Notes: generated by a model from the sequence alone, not told the origin. 64,000 bases of DNA from Dactylorhiza incarnata (GCA_033032865.1 JAWHQI010000719.1:62001-126000); one strand, 5' to 3'; counted from the stretch's first letter, positions 34,772-46,261 are shown. Made by a program: numbers and translations.

Positions 34772-34896
34772 TTAATGATCGTCTCTTTCGCTCTATCCAT
34801 AGACCATAGCCTCATAGATATAACCCATAGCTGGTCTTTTCTCACCATCTACCAATCTTAGTACTCGAACTAAAGGTCCAAAAATCTTCAAATGTA

Positions 34897-35214
34897 CACA
34901 ATAGTACTCCAGAAAGAGACCATTAATATAATGTTATGTACCTGCTTACCTCCCGTTTCCTTTGCCCACTTGCTTGATGTCCACTCAGGTGAAGTGAACA
35001 TCTTTCTTAGATTTTTTATCTGCTTATGAATGCGTTGAAGAGCAAGGAAAGAAGTCACAATAGTACTCCAGAAAGAGACCATTAATATAATGTTATGTAC
35101 CTGCTTACCTCCCGTTTCCTTTGCCCACTTGCTTGATGTCCACTCAGGTGAAGTGAACATCTTTCTTAGATTTTTTATCTGCTTATGAATGCGTTGAAGA
35201 GCAAGGAAAGAAGT
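34897..35214 (-). repeat. 159-bp in-frame tandem duplication in the hAT transposase
   Basis: CACAATAGTACTCCAGAAAG begins at 34897 and 35056; the second copy is almost identical. Each copy spans the exon end TSFLALQRIHKQ...ETGGKQ and the adjoining donor. 159 is 53 codons, so the frame is kept. Confidence 0.92.
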
Positions 35215-36045
35215 CGCAAACCTCGTAACAGCAGGCCTAACAAGCTCCACTTGCTCTGTAAAGCTCCTTAGCATGTTGACAAGTCTAGGACGAACATAAA
35301 TATAACTATTTACTATCATTGCTCTTTTAATTGTTCTACTAATGCTAGGCATCTTCCCAATATCCTCTAACATCAAGTCGATGCAATTAGCAACACAAGG
35401 TGTCCAATATAAATGTGGTCATTTTGCTTCCAATAATTGTCTTATTTCATGAAAAAACAAGTCAATATATGACAATACAATTAAATAAATATTAAATAAT
35501 GAGGATTAATGATGTATTTACCTACTAGTACATTTTTGCTTGCACTGTCAATAACAACTTGAACGACATTGGCCTCTCCAACACATTCCACCACTCTATC
35601 AAGCTATTCAAACATCCTCTCTCCAGTCTTTCCGTAATCGGATGCATCAACAGATTCCAGGAAAAATGTTCCTTTGGGTGAATTAACCAAAAAATTTATA
35701 AGAGTTCTTTGTTTCTTATTTGTCCATCCGTCCGCCATGATAGAACATCCATAAAACCTCCACTCATCCTCATAATTCTTCATCATATTCTTGACTTCAC
35801 TTCATTATTCAACAAAGGCACACGAACTTAATGGTAATTGGGTGGTTTCATTCCAACTTCAAACTGTCCAATGACCTCAATCATCACTGCAAAACTAGGA
35901 TAATTAACAACATTAAAAGGAAGAGTTGCATCATACATCCATTGAGCTATATGTTTGCAAGCCCTTCCTCTAAGTTCTTTCTTACACGCTTTGTTAATTG
36001 TAGTTTGCTTCATTAGCTTTTGTTGACCCTTTTTTCAATTTCTTC

Positions 36046-36834
36046 TCATTGAGGGTGCAACCCATAGAACCATTCCCTTGCTTGTCCATCAAAGGATGTT
36101 ACAAGGAGTTTGCATTTGGTGGCGTCGGTGAGAGTTCTTAAGGCAATGGACGACTCGAAGGCCTGAAGGTGGATGGCTGGATCAGCTTCCCCGTTGTATG
36201 CCGACAAACGCGGCTCTCTGAAGTTATTTGGAGCTGGCTCTCCTCGAACTTCATCCACAAACGGAGAAGTTTCCTCGGCGTCTTCATAGAGAAGAGGGAC
36301 AGAATAACAGGCCGCCGGAGCTGCAGCTACTCGCAAATAGGCCGCTTGGTAAGAAAAGCGGGTTGCGGCTTCTGGCGGACAGGCCGTAGGGTAAGAGAGG
36401 CGGGCCGCATGAGAATTCGCCCCTTGGAAATCAAGAACCCGCGCCGACATGTTTTGGGCGGCTTCTTGATAGAAGGTTTGCCGAGCTACAAAGCCTTCTT
36501 GAGGTGGTTGGAAGTTGGCGACTTGCGGTAAAGGGTATGGAGGAGGGGGAGGAACCGGAGTTGCTATTTGGCTAGCCGCAGCTTGCTGAGGAACTAACCG
36601 CTCGGTTAGCATAGCTAGGGCCTGATTAATCGCCTCTAGCCGTTGATCAGTTGCCTTCTGAGCCCGCTCGGCTTCCCGCTTAGACTGCTGCAAGGCCTCC
36701 CACAGAGAGTCATCACTGTGGTCGAAGCGGTTTCTTTGAATGAACTGACGGTCTGTCATCTTATCAAGGATTTCACCGACAACTCGCAATCTGAAGGTCG
36801 CGTGTTTCTGTTGAATCCGAAATTGCGCCTCCAC
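36046..36834 (-). pseudogene. Ty3-gypsy gag N-terminal fragment
   Basis: One open frame of 262 codons from ATG at 36834: a coiled-coil-like N-terminus (QQSKREAERAQKATDQRLEA), a Pro-rich middle, and the start of a gag domain (LSAYNGEADPAIHLQAFES, TDATKCKLLVTSFDGQAREW). The family is the plant gypsy group whose gag contains YNGxxDPxxHLxxF. It stops at the junction with the hAT remnant, so the rest of gag and all of pol are missing here. Confidence 0.8.
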
Positions 36835-37587
36835 GATCGACGCTAGGAAAGCGAAGGAAAAGAGGAGGCCGCGAGCTTTCGGTTACTCTTGATTAGGAGA
36901 AATTAGACCGCTAGCAGCGGTCGAGACTAGACTTCGCCCGTTACGGCGAATGCCACTCTTGTGACGGGCTTTTCCTTGATTCAAGTAAAGTGATTACAGC
37001 GGGTTACAGGGCAAGGAAAAGGAGAAGCCGACCGGACATCAAACCGCAAGACAATGAACTCAAGACCGCAGCTCTAACAGGCGAGCTCCAGGATTCGAGT
37101 GTGCGTGTTTTGGGAAGGTCGCCCCCCTATTTATAGGCTCGGGGGCCTGCCCAAACGGGCAGGGATAAAATAACCGCCTGCCCGGATACAGGAGAATCGT
37201 GCAGGAGGTGACGGGATACAGAAGGGAAGAAAGAGAGAAGCCGCGCGGCTTGGCGGCTTGAGCTCCGACCTGTATCGGCCGGGGTTGAGATGTGCTGCGA
37301 TCAAAGCAGAGAAGTAACTCGGGCGGTCTCTGATCTGAGACCGCGACTTGCCTTCCGGACTTGGTCCTGATCGTAACCCTTCCTGATGGCGGCCTGATGT
37401 TGCGCAGACCGCTCGGCTTGGTTTGATGAACCGAGACGTATAACCAAAGGAAGAGCCAGGCGGCTAACCTGGCAAACCGCCCGGTCTGAAGGTCGCGTGT
37501 TTCTGTTGAATTCGAAATTGCGAAGCTAGGTAAGCGAAGGAAAAGAGGAGGCCGCGAGCTCCCGGTTACTATTGATTAGGAGAAATT
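36791..37587 (-). repeat. Direct repeat of the gag leader flanking an LTR-like segment
   Basis: CTGAAGGTCGCGTGTTTCTG occurs at 36791 and 37488. Both copies continue through AAGCGAAGGAAAAGAGGAGG to GATTAGGAGAAATT. The second copy lacks about 14 bp. The segment is the leader plus first gag codons, so the region between looks like an LTR with leader on both sides. Confidence 0.8.
36904..37487 (-). mobile_element. LTR-like segment of the gag element (minus orientation)
   Basis: GC-rich DNA with a minus-strand TATA box (complement of CCCCCTATTTATAGG near 37125), short GCCTGCCC repeats and GGATACAGGAG. The segment at 47160-47680 has the same order of motifs (CCCCTATTTATA, GGGCTCTGCCCGAACGG, GGGATACAGGAGAGTC), so both belong to one LTR family. 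Exact ends were not found. Confidence 0.6.
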
Positions 37588-37989
37588 CCGGTCTTTAGGC
37601 CCTGTTAGGCAGAAGAATTTCCGGTCTTTAGGGCTTGAAATGTTGGGCACCCTTGGAATGAGGTATTTGGAATAAGTGGTCATCAGATATAGTATAAGAA
37701 AACTGTAAAATACCAGATGGCACTTCAGAAACTGATAAATATGGGATCGAGCTTAGATCATGTGGGGTGAGCAGCACATCTTGATCGTGACTTCATGGGG
37801 TGGGGGTTCAGGCGGGAGTGTGGTAAGTAGTAACGTGGTGGAGTCACCGAGAGGTGAACTCGATGATGGAGAGGTCCTCTCGGGCACCCTTGGAATAAGG
37901 TTGTTCTTCTGGGGAAGAAGAATAATCATGCGTCCATGGTGCTCGAAGGAGTGAGAGTTCCTTGTACCGTCGTGCATGACATGTTGGTT

Positions 37990-39480
37990 GTACTGTCAAG
38001 ATGGTCCTAATAGGATCTGACAGACATCCATGGCAGCAATGCGACATAGCAATCTATCCTGATATGTGCTTCCTATAGAAAACTCTACTAGACAGTGGTG
38101 GGTAACATGCATCGTCAAATGACTATTGACTTCGGATAAGTTGTAGGGTTGATCTAATGGGTGCGTCTCAAGCCCTAGTATGTCTACCATACGTTGAAAA
38201 ATGAAGTTCTCCATACTACTACTATCGATGATAATGGAACAAAATTGTCCGTGAATGCGTGCAGTAACGCGAAAAATATCGTGTCTCCTATGGTCATCCT
38301 CGGTAGACTCGCTAGGGGTGATCAGACTATAACGTAAGTTAGACTTAGTATTCAGCGTGTTCTCCTTCTCCTTCTAATACATCCTCAGACTCATGCTCAA
38401 ACTCAGGCCCAGGGTGGGATTTATTAATTAAACTCCATACTCAGGCTCTCGTCCATCAGTAAAATCAATAATAACGACGAAGTGGCGTTCCGGACACTCA
38501 GATGATTTGTGACACCCGTTTCCATGCCCTTGATGCATTGGAATACTCCAGTGTTGGGCTTAGTCCCAATAATCTCTTTACCCTGGGAAGAGTTAGTGGG
38601 TGGAGTCGTGATTTCCGCAGTGATGGGAGGGCAAGATGAATCTAAGACCCTATCAGTGGGGGCAGTGGCGACGCTCGGTGGGGGTCTGTCAGTGGACCTA
38701 AGTCCGATTGTTCGCTTCTGTAAAGATTTCACCCTCCGCGTGCTACTCGAGATCTCTTCTAAGTCCTTATAGTCATAGATCTCTAATTGGTCTCTAATGG
38801 AATATCGTAAGCCATTCAGATAACGAGATACAATCATATTGTCATCCTCTCGGAGATCGGAGCGAGACTGAAGTACTAGTCACTTATTCGTATATTCATC
38901 CACTGATAGTTTGTCTTGTCATAGGTTGTGGAACCTACTGTAGAGGGTCTGCAAATATTCGGGTGGAATTTGCCCCTTACGCAGTTGTGTCTTAAATTCA
39001 GTCCATGTGTGATCGAAGGCATGCCTAAATTAAATCTAGAACGCTCTAGCTGACCCCACCAAACCAAAGCAGATTCCTTTAACATAAGGGTAACGTACTT
39101 AATTTGCCTAGCTTGGGGCAATTGCTTCCAAGCTAGGAAACGATCCATCCTATTGCACCAATCTAGACATCCCTTGGGTTCTAAACGTTCTTCAAAATCA
39201 CTAACGTCTAATTTGACTTCTACATCCCATCAGGGTGGATCCCTTATGTTTTGGTGTTCTTGTTCAAATTGTTGTGGATTAGGGTTTTTGATTTCAGGTT
39301 GCCTAGGGTTAGGATCCTTTTCGATTTGGTGTGGGGTAATCCCTAAATGTTGTTTGGCCTCTAACGTGTTAACACGCGTGTGTAATCCATTTATCACAAG
39401 CCCCACATCTTTGCGGTAACATTCGTACTCAATGCCTCAATTGTTTTAGTCGAAATTTTAATTTGTGCGCTCAGATTGGC
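37990..39480 (-). pseudogene. Ty3-gypsy gag-protease remnant
   Basis: gag pieces: FLAWKQLPQARQIKYVTL and LVWWGQLERSRFN (38876-39148), then SRYLNGLRYSIRDQLEIYD (38424-38837). The protease region is MENFIFQRMVDILGLETH...MDVCQILLG (37996-38214). Frames change several times and a CCHC knuckle is not visible. It belongs with the LTR at 39833-41774. The rest of pol is absent beyond 37990. Confidence 0.8.
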
Positions 39481-39819
39481 AACACCATTTTCTAAATTAC
39501 CCACACGATTTTCCATTTAAATTAATTGTTTTAAATTCTCATAAAATTTGGAATAATTTTTTTAATTGTTTTTTTTAAATTAATTTGAAACTTTTTTAAA
39601 CAAAAAGAACCCTTTATGCATAAAACATAACTCTGGAATTAAAAAAAAACTTTAAATGCGAGATTACCCGAGTGGGTATAAAAATTTTAATTTTAAATTT
39701 TTTTTTAAATTCAAACTCAAATAAATAAATGTTTTTTTATAAAAACTTTAAAAAGAAAATTTTCTTAACTTTCTTTAAATACGGATCGTTTGTTTCGCAA
39801 TATGAGTGAATCAAAACCC

Positions 39820-39832
39820 TCTGATTCCAAAT
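39820..39832 (-). other. Primer-binding-site-like sequence
   Basis: On the minus strand the sequence after the LTR end is TTTGGAATCAGAGGG, resembling the initiator-Met tRNA site TGGTATCAGAG with one or two changes. It places the LTR at higher coordinates and gag at lower ones. Confidence 0.55.
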
Positions 39833-41774
39833 TGATGCAGGCCGGAGTTCTCGATTCAATTTTAAATCAATACACTCGATGGTGATTAGGATAAAATCAA
39901 CTCGGAGTTCGTTATGCCCTTAATCCATATATGATTAGAGAAGAAAAACAACGACAAACCTTAGCTTTTCGAAGAGATAGAAAAAAAGACCAATAGTGCA
40001 CGAGACTCTCATGGGTACTGATGAGAACGTTGTGTCGTCAATCTGAGCCTTTCCACGATCCTTGGTTGCGTCCGTGGTCTAGAGGGCACTGTCACCAACC
40101 CCCCCAATATTAACCGTCTTCTCGATTGGATTGCTTCCTTCTCCTTCTCATCTAGGTTGGTGGATTTGAGCACCGAAATCCTTCTCTTGTTAGCTTGGGA
40201 TGATGGAAAGACTAGGGCAGAGCCCCTCTGCCTGGAAGAGGCGAAATAGAGTCAAATGAAATAGTAAAATGTTGAAGATCCCGACCCTCTCGTCAAATTG
40301 GCCTTTTATAGATCAACCCAAGAAATTAGGTCTCGCACGGTCGTGTGCCCCATTGTGCAAGAAGGAAGAGGCAGCTAGCAGGAAAAATGAAATAAGGGCG
40401 ACTGATTTTTACTATTAGCAGACCATCGTGTGCTCATCGCACGGTCGTGCGAGAAGAGAGCGCACGAGCGCCCTCAGAATGACCTGAAAATGAAGAATTC
40501 CTTGAGCAGCGAAAACGCATGCCCGAGGGTAAAATCACACGCCCGTGTGATTTGGCTATATGCAGATCATCGTGTGCCTATCGCACGTTTCGTGTGAGAA
40601 CAAAGATGTGCCGATCATCCTCAGAATGAAGTTTTGAAGGCAAGATGTCGTGAAAATTGCACGACCGTGTAATTTTTAAGTCGCACGATCGCGCATTTCG
40701 AAACAGAAAGCATGTTTAAGAGAGAATCCGAGGGAAGAATTATTCAGTCATCGGGACAACAAAATCTAGTTCTATAAGATATAATTGAACATATGACATG
40801 AGATATAATGGGCGGAGGTCGAGAAATTACTGAGGTGCAAATCTCGTGCCCAGCCTAGCACAAGGATCTGCACAGTGTACATAGTATCAGATTTGTCTCC
40901 CTATGACCCTTTAGTGCATGAACAACGTCCTTTTTGCTCAACTGGGACTCCTGCATGAACTTTGCAAGTCTAGAGATAAAGCATGAAAATCATGCAAATC
41001 TAGAAATGATTACCCTAGGGTTCGTAAAACTGCACACGAGCGACCAAACATCAAAATGAGAAATGCATAAGACATAACATTCCACGTGCATGAATAAAGT
41101 GAAGAACATGGATTTTTTAAATTACCAACAAAAAGGTAAATAATAAATTTGGGCAAGCTCTGAAATTAAAATTCAATTAAAACTATGCATGCATTAAACT
41201 AACACAATAAGAGCACGAGTGGGAGAGATATATCTTCCTCTCACAAATGCAGCAAAATGGACTATGGGTTGGAAGATTGGCATTGACTTGAAGGGGGAAA
41301 CAATAGGGCGGCATGTCTAAGAACTGGAGAAACAGAATCAGTGGCCGTCGGAAGGACGCAAGTGGATTTAGTGATTGGAGATGGCTCGACAATGATTGGA
41401 CCGATGGGGAGAGATCACTGGCATGATAGGCCGACGGAGGGGGAGGCACCAGGAACAAGGAAGGCTTCTGCTCAAAGGAGGAAAGGGGTCGACTTAGTTT
41501 TTTATAGCAGGAGATTTCCAATGATCAAAAGGGGGGGGGGGGGGGGGATTCTAAAGGATTTTTTCCCTTGGTATTTGACACCATAAATGAATTCAGAAAA
41601 TAGAACTTAAATAATTTATTTTGACAGACCATTTATTCAGTGTCATACTAGACAATTACCCTAAGAAGGCGTAAAATCAAGCGTGATAAATATGCGCGAT
41701 ACAAACACAATAGCACTAATAACATAAAAAAATAAACATAGTGGGGTCAGCTAATTGCGATGCAGGTTGCATCA
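39833..41774 (-). mobile_element. Probable 5' LTR of the gag-protease gypsy remnant
   Basis: Plus-strand ends TGATGCAGG... and ...GTTGCATCA give inverted TGATGCA/TGCATCA termini, adjacent to a primer-binding-like site. A minus-strand TATA box (complement of CCTTTTATAGATC near 40306) fits a long U3. The LTR has repeated TCGCACGGTCGTG/CACGACCGTG half-palindromes at 40340-40690, like the motifs in the Tekay LTR. A run of 17 G lies at 41531-41547. The far end is tentative because no second LTR is present to compare. Confidence 0.5.
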
Positions 41775-42554
41775 TTTTCTCTTAATTATGAATTTATATT
41801 TTCATATATTTGATATTTGCTTACTTTATTTTTATTCTTTCTAGAATACACTGTAGTGAATAATTTGTTTGAAATGCATTATGGATAATTATACAAGTTT
41901 TGGATTTTTATATGTAAATGTGTGATGAAATTAAAATATTAACATATGATATTTAATGACATTTTTATGTTGTCTTGGACTCATGGTATATGATATGTAA
42001 ATACTATATATGTTTAGGGTTCTGGTTTTATATGATTTATATCTACATTATGCAGTTCTATTTTATATAACTTAGTGGTATATTTTGTTATATATGTAGA
42101 TTTGGCAATCGGCTAATTCAACTTATTAGACCTCTAACTAGCAATGTACTCTTATCTAATGTCATTTTTATACTCATTATTGGTACACGTCTCTATATGA
42201 ATGTGTATTTATATTTAAATAATTCAAAATTCAAAAACTATATCATGTTTTAAGGTTTTTTTGAAAATTGTGAATCTCGTTTTAATATCATATTGTATCA
42301 TGTTTATCGAATCCATCCACGTGCAACATTTCGGGCTTACTTGTTCAAGAGCATTTTAGTCAATTTTGGCATGTCATTATCTTATATCTACACCAACAAT
42401 TGTTTTTTGTGACAATTAAGTTGTCATCCATATTGTGAGAAGTTCATTTTTCATGGCGCATATTAAGGTTAATTGTCACTTCAACCGGGATAAGGTCATG
42501 CTACCCAAAATCCAACTCCATCTTTCCATCACCTCTCAGGTTGTAGATATTCTA
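41775..42554. other. A/T-rich DNA without recognised features
   Basis: No coding motif or element end seen. Confidence 0.5.
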
Positions 42555-42780
42555 TTACGCGCACGCACTCACCGGAGGAGCCACACATCATCAAAACTAT
42601 CGAAGAGCGCATGTGGAAACCTCCTTAGTTAATTAGTGTAATTAATTGGTATTAATTAATTAATTCGTATTAATTCATTAATATTAATTAAGTATTATTA
42701 TTTAATGTTTACGGTCATGTGAGCCCCCCCTCCCTATATAAGGAGTGGGTATGGGAGTGTTTGATTATCTTTAGATCACT

Positions 42781-43410
42781 ATGGTTTCACTCTCATTTGA
42801 GAGAGGGGTCTTCGGGGGAACCAACCTCCTAGATCTTGGCCGGAGACCGCTCCAGATTGTATCAGTTTTCCCGTTTAATGCAAGCATGTCTCTCGATTTG
42901 TTCGATATTCCATCAATGGTCCGACCTGCCGCCCCCGTCCGCTCCTTCGAAGCCGCCGGGGCTCATGCGACAATGGACAGCCGCCTCAACTCCATCAGCC
43001 GCCATCTCGCCTCCGTCGAACGCCGCTGCGACATCCACGACACCCTCGCCTCGCTGTCTGCATCCTTGCAGGCCTTGCTCCACCCCCCTGCCGACCAGCC
43101 AACCACAGCAGCCGCACACACCAACAGCGTCCGGCCAGCAGCCACACCTCCAGCAACCGTCGCAACAGACGCACCTCCAGCCGTCGTAGCCACCGCCGCA
43201 CCTCCAGCACCCGTCGCAACAGCCACACCTCCAGCCGCCGTAGCAACCGACGCACCTCCAGCAGTAGTAGCAACAACAGCTTCGTGCCTCGTCGGCCTCC
43301 CGATCCACCCAACAGCGAGTCCAGCCGCAGCTCCTGCACCCCGATTCCTCCAGAAAGCCACGCCTCCGGCGCCCTCTTCCGCCAGATCCAGCCCGCGGCC
43401 TGTCCTGTAA
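42781..43410 (+). pseudogene. Ala/Pro-rich gag-like N-terminal frame
   Basis: 209 codons. The useful part starts at about 42973 with MDSRLNSISRHLASVERRCD, a coiled-coil head like many gypsy gag proteins. Five 9-residue repeats (consensus DAPPAVVAT) and an Ala/Pro tail follow. No zinc knuckle or enzymatic motif is seen. A second frame (43284-43910) carries on to the pol-end motif. I would not call this a host gene, because it is bounded by retroelement repeats. Confidence 0.5.
43141..43282 (+). repeat. 27-bp coding minisatellite, about 5 units
   Basis: Repeats around GCACCTCCAGC(C/A)GTCGTAGC, each encoding nine residues of the DAPPAVVAT type. Confidence 0.85.
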
Positions 43411-43934
43411 CGGCAACGTCGCGATCGTCTTCTTCCTCCGCCACATGCGACGACTCCTCTTCTGCAGCCTGCATCACAGTTCCCAAGCGCTCGGCCGTTC
43501 TTTCACTCATCGAGCAACAGACCTTCTCTTCTTTTTCGGTCTTTTCCATTGAAAACCGCCGGGACCCCTTTCCCATCACCCTGACAAAACTTTTTCTTCT
43601 TCCCACTACAAGACAAACTTGCTTTTCCCTTTGCCCCCTCACTTCAACTTGCTTTCCTTTTTTTTACTTGAGACCCAAACTAGTTCCCACCAACCGTGAT
43701 TCCTTCCTCTTCTTTCCCTGCTTGCACAAGCAACCACCAACCCGCTATTGTTTCGTCCCTTCCGTTCTCAAGGATCCCGACAAGAATTTCGAACTCGCCC
43801 TGGAGGACAAGACCGATTTTCAAGACCAGCATATTGTTACGCGCACGCACTCACTGGAGGAGCCACACATCATCAAAACTATCGAAGAGCGCATGTGGAA
43901 ACCTCCTTAGTTAATTAGTGTAATTAATTGGTAT

Positions 43935-45300
43935 GAAGATGAAGATGCAAATGGGCAAGTATTAAAGGGGAAGATACAGGTGAAGAAAGATTTTGACCAG
44001 AAGAAAGCTTGAATTTAGGAATAGACCATTTCCATTTAGTGAATCGAGACGAAGATAACACCTTATTAGGAGGAATATTTATTCCCTTAGAGATACATAA
44101 GGAAGGGTAGGCCTGATGTAAAATAACACTCAATATTCTTCCATAATGAATCGTCGGGAGGAAAAGCTTATATTGAATGAGACACTCATTCCATTCCATC
44201 CTCTCTCCATTTAGATAGTCCTCAATCTCCCCAAGTCTTCTTCCCCTACCATTCCCCCATTAGCAGTCGTCCTGATGTTGACCTATTTGATTGAATAGCC
44301 TCATTCTTCTCCAATAGATCCTGTCAGCATGCAAAATGTTTTCCCATTGTGGAAGGAGCGAAGGTTCTCTGGATCCTCCAAGCAGGTGCTTAGGAGAGCC
44401 GGAGGAGATCAAGTTTCCTCAATTTGATTCTACTTCTTGTTGCCTTATCTCTCCAATTCCTGCCGAGCATACTCTTCTCTCCACTATCTAGTTCATTTTA
44501 ATTGTTGATATTGTGTGGTTTTTCTTCTATTTTCTCTTTCAATTCCAGCAAGAAATACTCTGTTCAGTTGAGGCCATTGCATAATGAGTGTTGGTGATTA
44601 AAGATTGCATAAATATATTTAGTGCTTTGATCTGTCTGTATGCAAACATTTTAGCCATGTTTCGGCTTTGCTCTATTTTTGTAGGCTATGATTTTTTTGG
44701 TTAATAATCTGTGTTGGCAATGAGATACTTAATTCAAATCTGACTTGGCTTTGTTTGCAAGTTTTTATCATTGTTATGAATGTTGGGGTTTAGTGCTTTG
44801 TTTGTTGCACTCTTTACGCTAGGGAATTCCTCCAACATTTTATTATTTATGTTGAGAAATCTCACTTCAACAGCCAACCACAGTTCTATGCAACCGCTTT
44901 TGCGTTCCGGACAACACTGAAAACAGTTTCTCCAAACAACACAGCTGCGTTCACGACCGCGGTTTCCAACCACTGTGTTCACCACCGTGACAACCGCCCC
45001 AAACAAACTCATAGTTGTAAATTTATGTGGTATGCCATGCATTATAGATTCTTTATAGATTCATAAATTCAAATTTTAGCCATGGCATTATGGTTTCTTA
45101 AACTCAAATTTTAGTTAATTGTTTCATAGGAATTATGAGTCGTATCCTTTAGCTGATCATATTATGTAATTTACCTTTCTTAGTATTTTTTGAACTTTTA
45201 ATTTATATGTATGTGTGTGAGTGTACCACTTTTCCTAAAAATTCAACACAATTTAGCTCAGAATATATTAGCTTTGCTATTTATTTCTTATGGTGTTGCC
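43935..45300. other. Upstream region of the eS28 gene
   Basis: No protein domain recognised. Pyrimidine-rich stretches at 44210-44270 and 44450-44500 could be non-coding 5' exon or promoter of eS28. A degenerate segment at about 44870-45010 (CGTTCACGACCGCGG, ACCACCGTGACAACCGCC) resembles the Tourist-like MITE family, too weakly to call. Confidence 0.4.
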
Positions 45301-45324
45301 TATCGGCGCAGCGCATCAGAAAAG

Positions 45325-45522
45325 ATGGAGTCCCAGGTGAAGCTTGCTGTTGTTGTGAAGGTAATGGGGAGGACCGGTTCAAGGGGTCAGGTGACCCAAG
45401 TCCGGGTCAAGTTCATGGACGACCCGAACCGGTTGATCATGAGAAACGTCAAGGGCCCCGTCAGAGAGGGAGATATCCTCACCCTCCTCGAATCCGAAAG
45501 AGAAGCCCGGAGGCTCCGCTAG
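45325..45522 (+). CDS. RPS28: 40S ribosomal protein S28 (eS28)
   Basis: An intact 65-codon frame, the normal length for eS28. It contains [34 protein letters not shown] and the C-terminal [12 protein letters not shown], all strongly conserved from plants to animals. The protein sits in the small-subunit head/platform area near the mRNA exit side and is needed for 18S rRNA maturation. The coding region has no intron. A 3' splice-like TATCGGCGCAG just before the start (45301-45311) suggests a 5' UTR intron, as is common for plant ribosomal protein genes. No sign of decay, so it is probably expressed; a processed copy cannot be excluded without the rest of the genome. Confidence 0.97.
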   Translation: MESQVKLAVVVKVMGRTGSRGQVTQVRVKFMDDPNRLIMRNVKGPVREGDILTLLESEREARRLR

Positions 45523-46020
45523 TATCCTGCTACTCTACTGTTCGACTGCTCTCCATAAATTTACCGTCTCTCCGACCATGGTAATTTTGTTCCTGGATTA
45601 TTTATGTCATGGGTAAAATTTTTGCTTTGAAACCTATCTGTTCATCTGCTGTTTCTACCTTTTCAGCTATTCATAGTTTGTTTTGGGAGTATGTTATTTT
45701 CTAATACTTGTGTTAATCTGCAAGATTGGTTCTTTTTTGAACTTAGCAATGATTTTTTTTCCCTGCTGTCTTAACTGAATTTGTTTTCATTATGGGAGAA
45801 ATTTTCTATGGTGATCTTTTATAGTCATATTTTAAATATGTTTATTTACTTTTTTCTTAATTTTATGAGGAATTACATGTTGCACTCCTTTATTTTTTGA
45901 AATTATAAAAACCTTGCTTATAAAAGGGGATAATTTTGTGCATGTTATGAAATATAAATTTATTGGTAAGATTTTTCTAATTTTAAATGATTGATAGGTG
46001 CAACTCCGAGGTGAGCTTTA
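45523..46020 (+). other. eS28 3' UTR and flank
   Basis: T-rich sequence after the stop; no other feature before the MITE. Confidence 0.5.
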
Positions 46021-46261
46021 GGGTCCGTTTGGCACGGTGGTAATGGTCGTGAAGCGGTGGTTACGAATTTTAGTTCGTGAACGCCCGATCTCATCTAAGA
46101 AACTACATCTAGTTTATCTCAAAAGCAAATTTTTTCCTAGTGGCGTTGATAATTGTTATGTCAAATACGTATTTCATGACCGGAGCAAAAACGCTGTGCC
46201 AAAGGGATGACGGTTGGTTATCACCACATTCACGACTCCTTCAACCATACCAAACGAAGCC
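46021..46261 (+). mobile_element. Tourist-like MITE (TTA target duplication)
   Basis: 241 bp, starting GGGTCCGTTTGGCACGGTGG and ending in the inverted CCATACCAAACGAAGCC, flanked by TTA on both sides. A 3-bp TTA/TAA duplication and G-rich termini are typical of PIF/Harbinger MITEs. Confidence 0.85.

Larger units (their letters stand above)
33216..36013 (-). pseudogene. hAT transposase (DUF659 plus dimerisation domain), broken
   Basis: Order along the minus strand: KQTTINKACKKELRGRACKH (N-terminal block, 35828-36013), then GCSIMADGWTNKKQRTLINF (DUF659, 35604-35786). Next is RPAVTRFATSFLALQRIHKQ (34888-35376, containing a 159-bp tandem duplication), then the DRAKETII block at about 34775-34790. 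This is followed by KRWENQLHRLLHAAAHFLNP (33959-34265) and an acidic C-terminus (33216-33527). Intron-like gaps lie between blocks, for example a donor after GGKQ. The blocks match the normal order of this transposase family. The duplication, the solo LTR and the missing 5' end make it non-functional. Confidence 0.85.
32716..36043 (-). mobile_element. hAT transposon (DUF659/BED type), decayed and nested
   Basis: The left end (GTTATTAAAGGCGCAAGGCGC, then AGGCGCAAGGAGCAGGCGCG) is the GGCGC-rich terminal region characteristic of a large plant hAT family. The minus-strand transposase remnant fills 33216-36013. The expected matching right end is missing: sequence passes into a gypsy gag remnant at about 36045. 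A solo LTR interrupts the element at 34274-34771. Confidence 0.72.
42555..43934 (+). mobile_element. Internally deleted LTR-retrotransposon segment between 98-bp direct repeats
   Basis: Direct repeats 42555-42652 and 43837-43934 differ at one base. Each holds a short coding tail (HSLEEPHIIKTIEERMWKPP in the second copy) and the stop TAG, followed by TTAATTAGTGTAATTAATTG. Between them are a TATA box (CCCTATATAAGGAG near 42735), a transcribed-leader-like segment, a GTATCAG primer-like site near 42857, and a gag-like frame. The layout reads as pol end - LTR - gag (rest deleted) - pol end - LTR start, a shortened tandem or deletion derivative. Confidence 0.6.

Noticed and set aside
42913..43642. 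Minus-strand Cys/Trp- and Leu/Arg-rich frames
   Set aside because: Antisense of the Ala/Pro gag-like repeats; no family resemblance.
44870..45010. Sixth Tourist-like MITE upstream of eS28
   Set aside because: Some core words match (GTTCACGACCGCGG, ACCACCGTGACAACCGCC), but no paired ends or 3-bp duplication could be found.
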